From the NCBI GenBank assembly GCA_023375785.1, contig SZWC01001208.1, positions 49,965-110,003 of the forward strand: a DNA stretch of 60,039 nucleotides, given 5' to 3'. A program made the translations under genes and the position numbers. The stretch comes from Penium margaritaceum. Taxonomy: Eukaryota; Streptophyta; Zygnematophyceae; Desmidiales; Peniaceae. Below, piece by piece: positions 20,788-31,866 of the stretch. The stretch's first letter is position 1, and each line of letters starts with the position of its first letter. The notes beneath the pieces are model-generated. The model was not told the origin of the DNA and searched no databases. It worked only from the letters and a program-made list of their open reading frames with translations.

Positions 20788-21563
20788 TGTTGACATGGTG
20801 TGCCCCTTGCCATGAGTGCCGTTTATCGTAATCCTTTCTTCGACCACTGAGGAGTGGTCAAATACCTGATCTGACTTGAGTTTATTCCTTGGATTTTCCC
20901 ATACAAGATCGAACTTTGAATCGCTCGATTTGAGTGACTATTCAGAAATCTAGCCTAGCCCAAAGTTTTGGCATTTGGCAGGTGGAATCTGGTACCCGCC
21001 ATGGGTAGCTGGATATTCCACCGCCAGTGATTGGAGTTCGTCTCCAACGAGCTCCAAATGAACCAGGGGCATGACTGAAGTGACCAGAAGGACCTCCTTG
21101 GTAAGGGTGAACTTTTCCTTGACTTGTGGGTGAGTAAATGCGCTCCAACGGGTCATCATCTAAGCACCTCCCGTTGCATCATCTAAGCTCCAACGGGTCA
21201 TCATCTAAGCACCTCCCGTTGCATCATCTAAGCTCCAACGGGTCATCATCTAAGCACCTCCCTAGCATGCAAGGCAAGGTGGACGTCTCCACCAAGGGTT
21301 TCTTCGAGGGCTATAGCAGGGATTCTATTGCTCCAATTTGGGCATGCTTAGATGCGTTGAGAAGCTTATATCACTATGCTAACTAACAAAAATGTGTTTT
21401 ACTTCAGTTCTACTGAATACGACATATTCTACCCACTCATATACGTGATCCTTGTGATCCACACTCTTCACCATTGGTGTCCATTGGCTGCCCCAAACAC
21501 TGGTAGCGTGCATCAGTGAGAGCTAGGCATTCTTGAGGGTACCACAACACCCATTAGTGCCAA
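20788..21563 (+). repeat. 3' LTR of Copia-A with a 45-bp tandem expansion
   Basis: It is colinear with 15832-16547. Between about 21145 and 21275 a 45-bp segment beginning AGCTCCAACGGGTCATCATC occurs nearly three times, where the 5' LTR has one copy. The expansion therefore arose after insertion. Confidence 0.85.
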
Positions 21564-21570
21564 TAGTGAG

Positions 21571-22990
21571 CGCTTCCACAGTTGGCACGCGGGCACACGG
21601 GGACAAAACCTCCACGACCACTACTCACCGACTGCTACAATTGCAGCTACTGCTGCTATTGTCCCTTTCCCCGTCGCTTTTTCTCCTTGTTCCCCTGTGC
21701 GACCACTAAGTGTGGCCGCTTGGGGTAGAGGAAGAGGAGGAGGAAGCAGTGGAGGTGGCATTGGTGAACTAGGACAGAGGCGTACGAGGGATTACAGTCA
21801 CTCTTGTGACAAGTGGACTCTGGTGATGGACGATAGCACTCTCATGAGCCGATGTGGCCTGGAGGAAGTAGCGATGGGCCTAAGGAAGCAGCTGCAATGA
21901 CTCCAAAAACTCAGAGAGGACCACATGGTCGAAGAACGTAAAGAGCTTCACGTGGTCCAAGTGTGCCCCCATCATGATGGTGTCGAGTGCACACAGCTGC
22001 ATCCCACCACCAGTCCTAAGGCGCGTGTAAAGGCACATCGCGTGCCTCTAGTAGTCAGCTGCAAACTCCGTGGGACCCTGACGGAGGGAGTGAAACTCAT
22101 GCAGTCAAGCCGTCCTTGTGGCGTGGGTCTCCACAGTGAGAAGTGTCGGGCCCAGCTCCCAGGCCTGGCGTGGGTCGGGTGTAGTCCCGGTCCCCGTCTT
22201 ACTCAAGAAGGGATGGAATTCAACCACAGTCTACCACGGCATGGCATAGAGTAGACCGTGTATCGCTCTTACTGTTGTATGGACGTGGTTAGAGTCGCAG
22301 GTCTGATACTGGCTGTGGTAGTAAGGCCAGACGCCCTCGGAATCAGATCACACCTAAAATATGTCCTCCCAGTAATTGAAGCCCTCGTCGGTATCATAAT
22401 GGAGTAGAGGTGTCTAGAATTCCTTCGGTCGCCGCCCCGTGGAGAGGGTGACCTCGGACTTGGGAGATGGTGGAAGAGGTAAAGGGAAACCACCAATGAG
22501 AGAAACACCAACAAAAGTGAACGCTGCTGAATGACATGCCTGCTCGTGACGTTGAGAAGGCGGTGGAGTGAGAGGCTATGACCCCAGATGTAGCCCACAA
22601 ATACGCTCCTCAAGAACACGAATCTCATCCTCTCGTGTGTCACCCTCTATCACTTTCTCATCCCAGGTGTCAAATTGTGATAAGGGGTGTTGAAGTCATA
22701 GCATTGTGTAGGGCGTAGACTGCTGAACGGATGGTGTAGCTCCAGTAGATCCTCCTGGTGGTTGCGATGAGGTCCACAAACAACCCTGTAGTAACTCCAC
22801 GATCTCCTACAACGCGTCGCTCTGCCGCTGCTCCTATCGGTGCATCTCATCCTGCATGTGACAAAGCTCTTTGATTGCGAGTGACTGCAACTATGGACTC
22901 ATGATGCCCGAAGAGGAGGAAGAGGAGGGGTCTCCTAGCTCTTTGTCTTTTTCATGCACTAGCGCCATCGTAGTACTCAGTATGGGGCCG
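21571..22990 (-). pseudogene. Copia-B gag, N-terminal portion
   Basis: This is the continuation of Copia-B on the far side of Copia-A. It is colinear with the Copia-C segment at about 32300-33400, sharing blocks such as TGGAATTCAACCACA/CAGAATTCCACAATT and GAGGGTGACCTCGG/GAGGGCGACCTATGG. The strand and position fit gag, but frames are short and I cannot point to a clean Gag motif. Confidence 0.5.
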
Positions 22991-23800
22991 AAAGTAGAAA
23001 ATACTCCAAACAGGAAAATGACAGTGTTTCTCAAAGAGTTAAAATATTGACCTCAAAATTGCTGACATCAGTACAACTGATGATGACGTCAACGTTTTTA
23101 CGCTAGCGGGTTTTTTCCTTTTTTCTCTTTTTAGTCACGTAGACTCCGCGTGACTGGTGGGGGTGACAACATCACTCCCTGCTCGCGGCTGTGTAGGGGT
23201 TGCGTAGGCCTGCACAACTATTGTGTAGTGATGTGCAGCTCCTATGCAGTTGCAGAGCAGCACTGTTGTGTAGTAGCAGTGTTGCACAAGTCCACTGCTG
23301 CTGTTGCTGTTGGTCTGCTGCTGCTGTGGCTACCGCCATTATTGCTACACTAGTGTAGCTGCTGCCGCAGCTACGGTGCTGGTGCTTCTGCCGCTATTGC
23401 TGCTATCACTATAGCAGCTACAATAATACTGCTACAATGCTACTTTTTCTACTGCTGCTGTTGCACAGTTGTTGCTGCTCGCAGCTGCCATTACGTTGCC
23501 ACTACTCCCAGCCGCCACCGTGAACTGCTGCTGCGAGCTCCTTCTTCCTTTTTTTGTACAGGTTGGTAGGCAGACACGGGTGCTGCTGCCACCCGATGCT
23601 GCTGCTGCTGCCGCTCAGTGTGGCTATTGGAGCTCGTCACTACCGTAGCTCCTCTTGCTACAGTGGTTGTGATTGCATGGTGACGCCACTACTGCTAACG
23701 TCGGCTGCAACGGATCCCAGGATAGGGCGGTGGTGGTGAATTTTACTACTGCCACCTGTGCTACGTCTATGCGGTGTAGCTCAGCGAGAGAGGTCTCGCT
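22991..23800 (-). other. Copia-B leader with CTG/GCT-rich microsatellite-like sequence
   Basis: About 0.8 kb lie between gag and the primer-binding site. From 23230 to 23700 it is dominated by degenerate GCTGCTG/CTACTGC triplets. No coding recognised. Confidence 0.55.
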
Positions 23801-23812
23801 ACTCCGATACCA
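23801..23812 (-). promoter_or_regulatory. Primer-binding site of Copia-B
   Basis: The minus strand reads TGGTATCGGAGT immediately after the 5' LTR, close to TGGTATCAGAGC. Confidence 0.8.
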
Positions 23813-24456
23813 TGAGGAACTGCTAGGAAGATTCCTATCCTTGCTGTTGCTGTCATGGTGACACTATTGAGTCAACTGGTGTACTAGTAAGCAAGCAAGT
23901 GCAGGAAACAGCAAGGGTCAGGCTGGGGAGACGTGCAAAGTCTCATAAGCTCCAATGGCTTAATAATGTAGAGAGACATGACAACTGACAAGTACACGGC
24001 ATAAATATCTGCCGCGGTGCATGGCGGGTGAAGCACACGGCAGTGTCAGTTTGCCTTAAAACTGGCCCAAAACCACTGTTTTGGCCTTAACACTGCGCAC
24101 AGGTATCCAAACGCAACATCGTCTGAGCCTAGAGATGCAAAACCTCAAGCCAGAAGCTACGACTAGTCACACACAGATCCGGCATTGATCAGTGGAAAGA
24201 CAATGCAAAACATGCAAATCAGGCTCAGAAGTCAATCCACCAAGAAAACTCTAGCGACAACAGAAACACTGTAGGGCATCCCAACAAGCACCTGGGATGT
24301 CATGGCAGTTGTCTGGCAGCTGCTGGTGGGTGGAGCCACCACCCTTCGGTGCTCAAGCGCCAGCTGGGTCCACATCAGGGATGTGCATGAGCATGGACAC
24401 GGCCAAGTGGTCACAATAAGATGTACAAAGAGGCGGTGACGACTCACATCACAAGA
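23813..24456 (-). repeat. 5' LTR of Copia-B
   Basis: It begins TGAGGAACTGCT and ends CACATCACAAGA on the plus strand. It is colinear with 10703-11348. Confidence 0.88.
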
Positions 24457-25040
24457 GTTGTCACATCATAGAATGATGGAAGACACAAAATTATGCAAAT
24501 CATGAAAAATACATTGCAGCGAGACCACCTCAGCACACCATACCCTTAGAGAAACACCCTCTGTCTTTGACAAGCTATGTATAATGTAGCCTTGCCTGCC
24601 ACTGTACCACGATACAACAATGCCACCCAGCAAGAAGAGATAGCCTGCCCGACTGTGCTCATTAGAGTTTCAGACTAAGTCACTTTCCGACCACTACCAA
24701 ACATTGTCGACAACAGCACAGTCCAAGGTAAAGCGTGAAAACGACATACCGCACCACCCGCACAGCCGCATGGAGGGCTCTCGAACGAGAGCATTGTGGA
24801 AACAATAGAAGGAGATTGATGGTGAAGGCAATTTTTGAACCAAGTGGTTGTGGCCGGGTACATCATAGAGACAAGGAAGCACAAGTGTAGGGTCATGGTC
24901 GTTGTCTCCCCAGAAGTACTTAATCATCAACCTTGAGGGCACCTTCCCTGTATGGTGTAATGGGTGTGGATGCTGTGGGAATGGCACAGAGGAGGTCAGG
25001 GGAGGTTGTTGTCTCCCCTACAATGCGGACATAGTGTCCC
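24457..25040 (-). pseudogene. Copia-C internal fragment between Copia-B and the hAT element
   Basis: It aligns with 11673-12545 of Copia-B minus the duplicated 278 bp. Shared blocks include TGCCACCCAG, CATCAAACATTG/CACCAAACATTG and GTGGTTGTGGCC. No open frame. The last 8 bases, AGTGTCCC, are the left target duplication of the hAT. Confidence 0.75.
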
Positions 25041-25101
25041 TAAGCCTGTCCGTTTGAGAGCGCTCTCACGAGAGAACTCGGTATCGCTCTGCGCGACTCG
25101 A

Positions 25102-26100
25102 GGATGCCTACCGGTGACAAGCTGTGGTTAGAGGCAATGAGCGACTGTGTCAAATCTGCCCTTTACATGTGCAAAATGTGTTTTTTTTTTTTAATATATG
25201 GTTCTTTTCCTCTTCAATGTGGTGGACTTGTCCTGATGTGGTTGTGAAAATATATTTCTTATCATCCATCCAATACCGTATGAATGGAGCATATATAGAC
25301 CTAAAAAACCAGTGGATGCCACAGAAAAATTGTTACAAGGTTTGATTGTCCATGGAGGATTTACGACAGTTGTTTTTCCCTTTGAGAGGGGATGGTAGAA
25401 GCAAGCAAGAAGCATCGCAAAAGTTGTCGGCCTCTGAGCCCTTACCACGTGCGTAGATCTGATGGCTCTCCGGATTTCTTCGCACATGCAGTGTGTCATC
25501 TAACACCATTAAAAAGGATGGTAGGCCGTGCGGGTAAGCGATACACAACGTATAGAGAATTATTTCTGTCATCTCACTTCTAGCATGTCTACAGGCAGGC
25601 TCATATCCCATCCGGAGAGCGGTCGTACCGACATCTGGGTACGACCTGGCAGCCCCTGGAACGCGTATTGCCTTCTGTTTTCCGTCGTCCATTGTCGATC
25701 GTGCGGATCTACGGCGTATGGCCATCCGAATTTTCTGGATTGTTGGGATATTCTCTGAATGCAGTTGATGCGCTGGTTGTGAGGTACTCACTCGTCAAAC
25801 GGCCGCAGCAGGCCGCGTCTACTGCGTCCGTGATTTGGGCCCCCCCACTTCTCGGAGAATTTTTTATCCTGCAGGTCATTTTGATTCGCACGCATCTACA
25901 CCTACGTCGTCAGCCGTCAGTTGACCTCCGCGTCTCCTCAACCACAGCCATCCCTTGGTGAGTCAGCAACTACCCCCTGGACACCACCGCTATGACTAAG
26001 CTCGATCTGCTGGTTCTGCTTGTCCAGTCCGTTGCAACCACTACATGCATCTATGTTCCTAGGACATAGCATATCTCATGCCACATCGATCATATTTGTG
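25102..26100. other. 5' non-coding region of the hAT element
   Basis: About 1 kb lie between the left terminal repeat and the first transposase motifs. Short frames only, with one T-run near 25183-25194. It may include promoter and 5' UTR or introns of the transposase gene. Confidence 0.45.
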
Positions 26101-26104
26101 GTCC

Positions 26105-28590
26105 CATGTCCAATGTGAGTATTGACGCATGCAGGTCCGTGCAATCTGCCATCATGGCAAATGCTCAGTTGGTGGCCCGCTTAAACCAGCAGGCAGACAA
26201 TCCGCCTCCTCTAGCCACGTGCGCTCAGGCTGTTGCGCCTGCTCTACCGCAGAATGTCCGTGCCCTTGCTGGAACTAATTCTACCACAAGGAGAGCGACC
26301 CACTGCATGCCATCTGTCGGCTGTGAAAAAATGCATCCGTCAGCAAGTCCGTATCCGTCCGCAATGGCAACATTTCGAGCATGTAGTCGCACCTTGCGGC
26401 TGCTCATTGATGCTTGGCTCGCAACATCATCAATGCCGGTGCAGGCTCTCAAAGTCTCCGCCAATCGGTGGCCGCCACTGCTGCTGGCGAGAATTTGCGT
26501 TCCACCATTGGATTGGTCCGCCTTGCTTAGGATCCATCCTACTTCAGATCGTGCATCTGGAAGTTCTTCGTGGAGAAGGACATCCCGTTCACGGCGATCG
26601 TATCTGACAACCTGCAGGCAGCTTTTGAGCATGCAAACCCCATGGCACAGATGACCTCCCGCCAGACTCTGGCACGTGACATCCACGCGGCTTATCCCCG
26701 GTACTGCGAGTTGGTTTAAAACATTCTACGTGACCGCAAGACCCCTCTTTCCTTTGGGATGGATGGCTGGACTTCCACGACCAACAACAGCTTCATCACC
26801 ATTACTGCATACGGCATCCACCAATACTGCCGTGTCCATGTCCTCATGGGCTTTGAGCCCCTGCCCCGCACCCACAATGCTCCAGCACTCTTCCCCTGCT
26901 TCCACAACATCGTCACTTCATGGGGCCTTTGGGACCTTGTTTACGCCATCACCATGGACAACACGTCCGTGAATGGATCCATGGAAGAAAAACTGGCTGG
27001 AGGTCACTGTCCGGGCTTTGTGGATGATTTTCTCGTCTGCTGCTTCGACCAAGTCCTCAATCTTGGCGTTGGCGACATCCTCGTAGTTCCGGCCTTTGAT
27101 CCCATTGTGCAGATGGTCAGTTGGCTGACGAATTTCATCAGCCGCAGTCCGCAACAGGAGGCCTCATGCGAGACAGTTTTCTTGCCAATCACGGGACCCC
27201 ATGAATATCGACTCTCGGATGAGGTGGAACTCCACCATCGCCATGCTCCAGGTGGCACATGAGCAGCGGGAGCTGCTGGAGGCCTGGCTATTGTTGGAGA
27301 ACACTGATGACATGCGGCTGTCCAACGGACAGTGGATCACTATCCGCTGCATCGCTGAAGTTATGGAGCCATTTAAGAACATGGTCAATGACATTTCCAT
27401 CGAGTCGTAGAAGAAAATTGGGATCACGGTGCCGTTCTTCAACAAGCTCCTTGAATGCCTTCAAAGCAACCCGGCCGCATGCAGTCAGGCTATGGAAGCA
27501 TGCGCTGCAGGAGACGCCAACGACGAGCTGCACGAAGTGCAAGCAGCACTTGCCGCTGCATTGAAGAAGGCAGCGGAACATGTAGGCGTGTAATATGCTC
27601 TGTCCGGTGACTGCCAGTACCTGGGGACTTTCTTGGACCCCAGGTTTAACAAGGCATATTTTGAAGAGACTTATCACTGCATTTTGAGCGATGTCCATCC
27701 CAAGCACGTCATGCGCACCATCATAAAACAAATGCAGCCATATGAAGAGGTGTACATGGAGGCATTTGATTCTTGTCCCACCTGCATCCACCGTGGCTGC
27801 AGCAGTTCTTGACGAGATGCTGAGGGTACTGCTGCAAGTAATCCCATTGCCCCTACTGGTCCCGATGCTGCTGCACCTGCTGTCGCTGCTTCTTCTGCCG
27901 CTGATGCGCCTGCTGCACCCGCCTCTTGCGGCGCCTACTATCCTTTCTGTTGTTGCGCCTGCTGCACCCGCAACTTCGTCCCCGCCTGCAGCATCTATTG
28001 AGAACTGTATGCAGCCGGTGCGGGTTTCATCCCGCATCCGTGCACGCAAAGAAGCAGCTGCTGCCCAGTGCGCAGCAGAGGCAGCAGAAGAAGCAGGCGC
28101 CGGCCTGTCGTCCTCCACGCCTGGGAGCTCAGGGCTTGGTGCGTACTCCGCATCTGGGCTGTCCCTGTCCGCCATGCGTGCCTCATCAAATGTGAAGGAC
28201 TAGCTTTGGATTGTCCGCAGCCCACCCCTCCGCTTAGCAGGCTACAAGTGCGGGCGCCACGGGCAGGTCTTCACGACGAGCTCCGCAACAGCCCTCCTAC
28301 TCAACCGTGAGATTTCCAGCAACGTCCACGTTGCCCATCTTGATGAGTCCGCAAACCCCATAGCTTTCTGGTCCACCAATCGCAAGCAGTGGCCCATCTT
28401 TCATGCTGTAGCTATGGACGTGCTGGCTGTGCCCGCCACATCGTCCGCCTGTGAGCGTGCCTTCTCCCACGCACGCCATACTGCTGCAGACACCCGCCAG
28501 TCCATGAGCGAGGAGACCATGTCTCACATTCAGCTCCTCAGCTGGCTTTCACTGCCACAACTGCAGGTTGTAGTGATTGAGGTGTGGTCA
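26105..28590 (+). pseudogene. hAT transposase
   Basis: A BED-type zinc finger is readable at about 26270-26415, with its Trp, first Cys (in 'HAICRL'), and 'SHLAAAH'; one expected Cys codon is now TGA. In the same frame from 26759 is 'MDGWTSTTNNSFITIT', the catalytic-domain motif with the first Asp, then 'AITMDNTSVNGSM' and 'CCFDQVLNLGVGDIL', matching the hAT C..H..NL block. A frame shift near 27170 leads to 'SRMRWNSTIAMLQ', the RWNST motif. The C-terminal dimerisation domain is at about 28350-28560, with 'FWSTNRKQWPIFHAVAMDVL' and 'PATSSACERAFSHA'. At least five stops and one shift make it non-functional. Confidence 0.87.
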
Positions 28591-28594
28591 TGAC

Positions 28595-29078
28595 CGATGT
28601 TGATGGCATTGACGTGCATGTGACAGATGATGACGCATTGCTGTGTCTTGTTCCCACATCATACTAAATTCCTGTCTTTGTGTGTGCTCGGTTCAAGATG
28701 CACACTGCATTATAACATCCCTCAAAAAGAAAGTCGAAATCAAAATTTCTAAGCAAGTCCATACCCCTGATTGAACTGCAAGATTCCATCTGTTGGACAC
28801 AGTAATTTCACAATGTAGCACTTATGCAACTTTGTGGATGCTTCTAGCATAGAAGTGGAAAGATTTGAAAAAGGATTCATGTCTAACTTTCAGTGTCTTT
28901 TTTTCTTTCCACTGACGTCATGAAACGAGAGTAGACGTCACTATTCAACCCTTGTATGAGAAACCCGACCCTCGAAGCACGGACGAGCACATCAAGTTAT
29001 CGAGGCACTCTTTTCCGAGTGATGCCGCCCCTCGCCTGCACGAGAGCAAGATCCTCGATCCTCCTTTGGAAAGGCTTA
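28595..29078. other. 3' non-coding region of the hAT element
   Basis: This is AT-richer sequence after the dimerisation domain. It contains the palindrome TGACGTCA and ends with the right terminal inverted repeat. Confidence 0.5.
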
Positions 29079-29086
29079 AGTGTGCC

Positions 29087-29960
29087 TGGTGCAGCAAGAG
29101 TGTCCGTGGCCAGTGGTCACGAACAATATGCATCCTGAGAATTACAGCTATAGTAAGAATGTCCTTCATCTTGTAGGCAGCATGGAGGAATGCCTTGGCC
29201 TCCTTCATGACCTCCGTCAAAGGAGACACAATGAGGAGTTTGTCAATGTAAATGAGGATGGCGGTGAAGTGTTCTGTTGTCCGTCAGAGAAAGGTGAATG
29301 AATCAGTGTCACTTTGCATGTAGCTGGTATGACTCAGTGTGCCAGTGATCTAGTGGTTCTAGTACCAAGATGATTGCTGGAGGTTGTACAAGGCCGTCCA
29401 CACGCACCCTCTAGTAGAGTGCCTTTGAAGAAAAAACTGTTCATATATACATTGTGTAACTCCTAGTCATGCTGAGTAACAAGACCGAACAGGGAAATAG
29501 CTGTTGTCATACAACCAACGGGTCAAAATGTTTCCGTGAGAGGAACACCCTTAACCTATAAGAATCCCTTGACCATCAAGCAAGCCTTGTGACAAAATAG
29601 TACGCCATCTAGCTTCACCATCTTGCAAATGATCCATTAAGCCCATATAGCCTTCACCCCATGTAGAAATTGGATAAGCTTGTTGACACCATGATCTTTG
29701 AAAAGTCGGAGCTCATCCTCATGAGCAACACGTCAAAGCGTCGCATCCTCAACCGAGATTACCTCCTTCAATGTGCCTAGATTAGGCAACTTCGGGAGGA
29801 GGGGGACTTTGGGTGGCATGAATATATGTACCCCGTGTGGACAAGACCACAAGGTTTCTTGCAATAATGTAAGTGACGGAGAATTCACAAGGGACCAGCT
29901 CATGGATGAACGAGCACGTAAGGTGCACCTCTGTGCAGTCTGCATGGATACTAAGGCCAT
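29087..29960 (-). pseudogene. Copia-C reverse transcriptase
   Basis: On the minus strand 'HFTAILIYIDKLLIVS' corresponds to the YVDD box, here YIDK, so the second catalytic Asp is Lys. 'EVMKEAKAFLHAAYKMKD' follows and matches Copia-B ('EVMKEAKAALNVVYMMKD'). Upstream parts to 29960 align with 12800-13300 of Copia-B. Stops are frequent. Confidence 0.75.
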
Positions 29961-30589
29961 GGGCCGTCATGCCAGGCTTGCCACTCACAGCGCTAAGAGC
30001 AGGGCATCTGGGCACCGAGTCAGTCACTCGTTAGGCCCTAAAGGCCAGCAATGTAAGATGACCGCCAAGCTTGCGGGAAAATCCTGAGCCCAAGCTGTTC
30101 ACCTCGAGTGGAGGTAGAAGCGGCAGGGATGTGGATGTAAGGGTTTCAGGCTCGTAGGCAAGCAGGGAGAGTACAGCCGGAGAACAAACATGGATGGGAA
30201 TAGGAGAGGCGACAAGCATATGCATCAGTGAGGCAAGAGGGACATGCGGAGGAGAAACGTAGGCACAGAGCCAGGTGTGCTAGAAGGGTACTGATACACG
30301 CACATGACGAGGTGTGCCAGTGCGGACTGATGCAAGGAAAATACCAAGTGATCTAGTGGGTAGTGATGTAGGCACATGGCCAAATTTTCTAGTGGGGCCA
30401 AATGAGGCCACCAGACCTACGGCCATGATGGCAATGTCATCATTGGCCTGAGACCAGACCACATTTGCGGAGGCCCGGACGGACCAATCCACATGCCTAG
30501 ACCTCCCCATACGGCAGAAATCCACACAAGTGGAGATGGTGTCAACGGCCAGCACCAGAATATGAGAGAAATCTTAGTATGCGATAATA

Positions 30590-31206
30590 TCAAAGAAGAG
30601 GACGACTCGAGACTCGACAATATGATGGCGAGCGGGTACTAAAACCACCATGCTCTTGATCATGGGCAGATGCCAAAAAAGATACGCATGCGATCCCAAG
30701 GTGAGACCTTAGATCCTTGCTGGTTCTTGGAGAGCAACGGACGTCAGCGAGAAGGAGATCAGAATTATGGCCAAACCACAGCTCGTATGACGTAACATTG
30801 TCAGGTAGGGGACTGTGCGAAAGGTGGTTGCAAACCCACTTCATGTAGTACAAGTCCTCAAAGGCAAAGAATTAGAGATATGATACTCAAAACGCATGGC
30901 TTGAACCACATCCTCCATGGTGGTTCTAGGACTAAGACACATTGTTCTACTTGGGTGTAAGAGGGCTACAGAACTAGTGACAGACACTGTCCTGAGCAAA
31001 TAATTCCTCCATCTTTCCCAAAAACTCACCAACACAATCCAATCAGAACGTGTGGAGTGTCTGACAAGACTGAAGCTCAATGAAAAGCCACGGGTGCACC
31101 GCCATCGTGGCATCACTCGTGTGTTGGAGATTGTAGACCCATCACATCTGGGTGAAGTCGGCAGTCGCCATAAGGAAGTATCAACCCCAATCTGAGAGGA
31201 ACTCAA
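30590..31206 (-). pseudogene. Copia-C integrase region
   Basis: The frame at 30853-30590 carries 'MYYMKWVCNHLSHSPLPDNV' and 'SYELWFGH', the segment following the integrase core, colinear with 14335-14030 of Copia-B. The core proper (30841-31206) is visible only as scattered motifs in several frames. Confidence 0.65.
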
Positions 31207-31388
31207 TTATGAGAGGATTAGAATGTCCGAGTGGATCAGCTCCAATATGCAGAGAGTCGGGGTAAGTGCAACAATGAATCCAACCCTGAGCACAGAAAAC
31301 ACATCCACTGTTGGGTGACTTCTCAAAGAACCCGTGTCAAGACCGAGTGCTGGTTGTGCACGAATGAGCTTGGACATAGTGTCGGAGC

Positions 31389-31866
31389 TCACATAGCAAA
31401 GTCGATAATGCAGTAGACATTGGTGCTCAGGGGAGAGAAAACCAGTGACAAACACACACATAACTGGGAATGGGAAAGCAGAGACTGGGGGAGTATAACT
31501 GATGACATGATGAAGATCATAAAAGACACAAGCTCAAAGCACGACTGCACAAGTGTCTCAAGAAGACACTGTGGCAAAGTTATCAGAGACCCATCCTGGT
31601 GCATGCAGGAACTATGAGCAGGCTGAGCTATAGAACAGGGGAGAAAAGCATGTAAAAAGATGCACAAGGGGCCGGAAAAAGCATTAAAATGCACAACCTC
31701 GACACTCTTGGCAGGAAAAGGAATGACCATAACTCATGCTAACAAACTTAACAGAACCAATTGGACTGAAGACAACAAATTTGCCTCAACGTCAGGTCAT
31801 GTGATGTGTGGCACCGGAGTCAATGATCCAGTTGCCACTTGCCTCATGGCTTGCTATTCACAATGA
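31389..31866 (-). pseudogene. Copia-C protease and pre-integrase region
   Basis: Frame fragments aligned with 14917-15420 of Copia-B include 'FNAFSGPLCIFLHAF' in place of the Copia-B 'FDGPSGPLHIFDVLY'. Too decayed to identify catalytic residues. Confidence 0.55.

Larger units (their letters stand above)
15832..21563 (+). mobile_element. Copia-A: plus-strand Copia retrotransposon nested in Copia-B
   Basis: LTRs of about 716 bp (15832-16547) and 776 bp (20788-21563) start TGTTGACATGG and share the end ...AGTGCCAA. Flanks GTAAG (15827-15831) and GTGAG (21566-21570) suggest a 5-bp target duplication with one change, leaving a few bases of uncertainty at the right end. A purine tract precedes the 3' LTR. 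The interior shows gag, protease, integrase, reverse transcriptase and RNase H in Copia order on the plus strand, with multiple stops. This is the best-preserved Copia here. Confidence 0.9.
10703..24456 (-). mobile_element. Copia-B: minus-strand Copia retrotransposon with both LTRs
   Basis: LTRs lie at 10703-11348 and 23813-24456. On the minus strand the right LTR is followed by TGGTATCGGAGT (23812-23801), a one- or two-base variant of the tRNA-Met primer site. A purine tract precedes the left LTR. Domain order on the minus strand is gag, protease, integrase, reverse transcriptase, RNase H, which is Copia order. It is inserted into the older Copia-C of the same family and is split by Copia-A at 15832-21563. 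A clean target duplication is not evident at the decayed ends (CTGGT on the left, GTTGT on the right). Without the nested insertion it is about 8.0 kb, including a probably artefactual 278-bp duplication. Confidence 0.88.
25041..29078 (+). mobile_element. hAT-superfamily DNA transposon, 4.04 kb
   Basis: Ends are TAAGCCTGTCC at the left and, as reverse complement, TAAGCCTTTCC at the right: an 11-bp terminal inverted repeat with one mismatch. Flanks AGTGTCCC (25033-25040) and AGTGTGCC (29079-29086) form an 8-bp target duplication with one change, the hAT hallmark. The copy interrupts Copia-C, and the uninterrupted site can be read in Copia-B near 12530. Subterminal copies of TCGAGGAT/ATCCTCGA occur near both ends. 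The interior encodes a decayed transposase. It is autonomous in origin but now defective. Confidence 0.88.

Noticed and set aside
10698-24461. A 5-bp target duplication for Copia-B (CTGGT/GTTGT)
   Set aside because: Only three of five positions agree, so the duplication is not claimed. The insertion is supported instead by continuity of Copia-C across the site.
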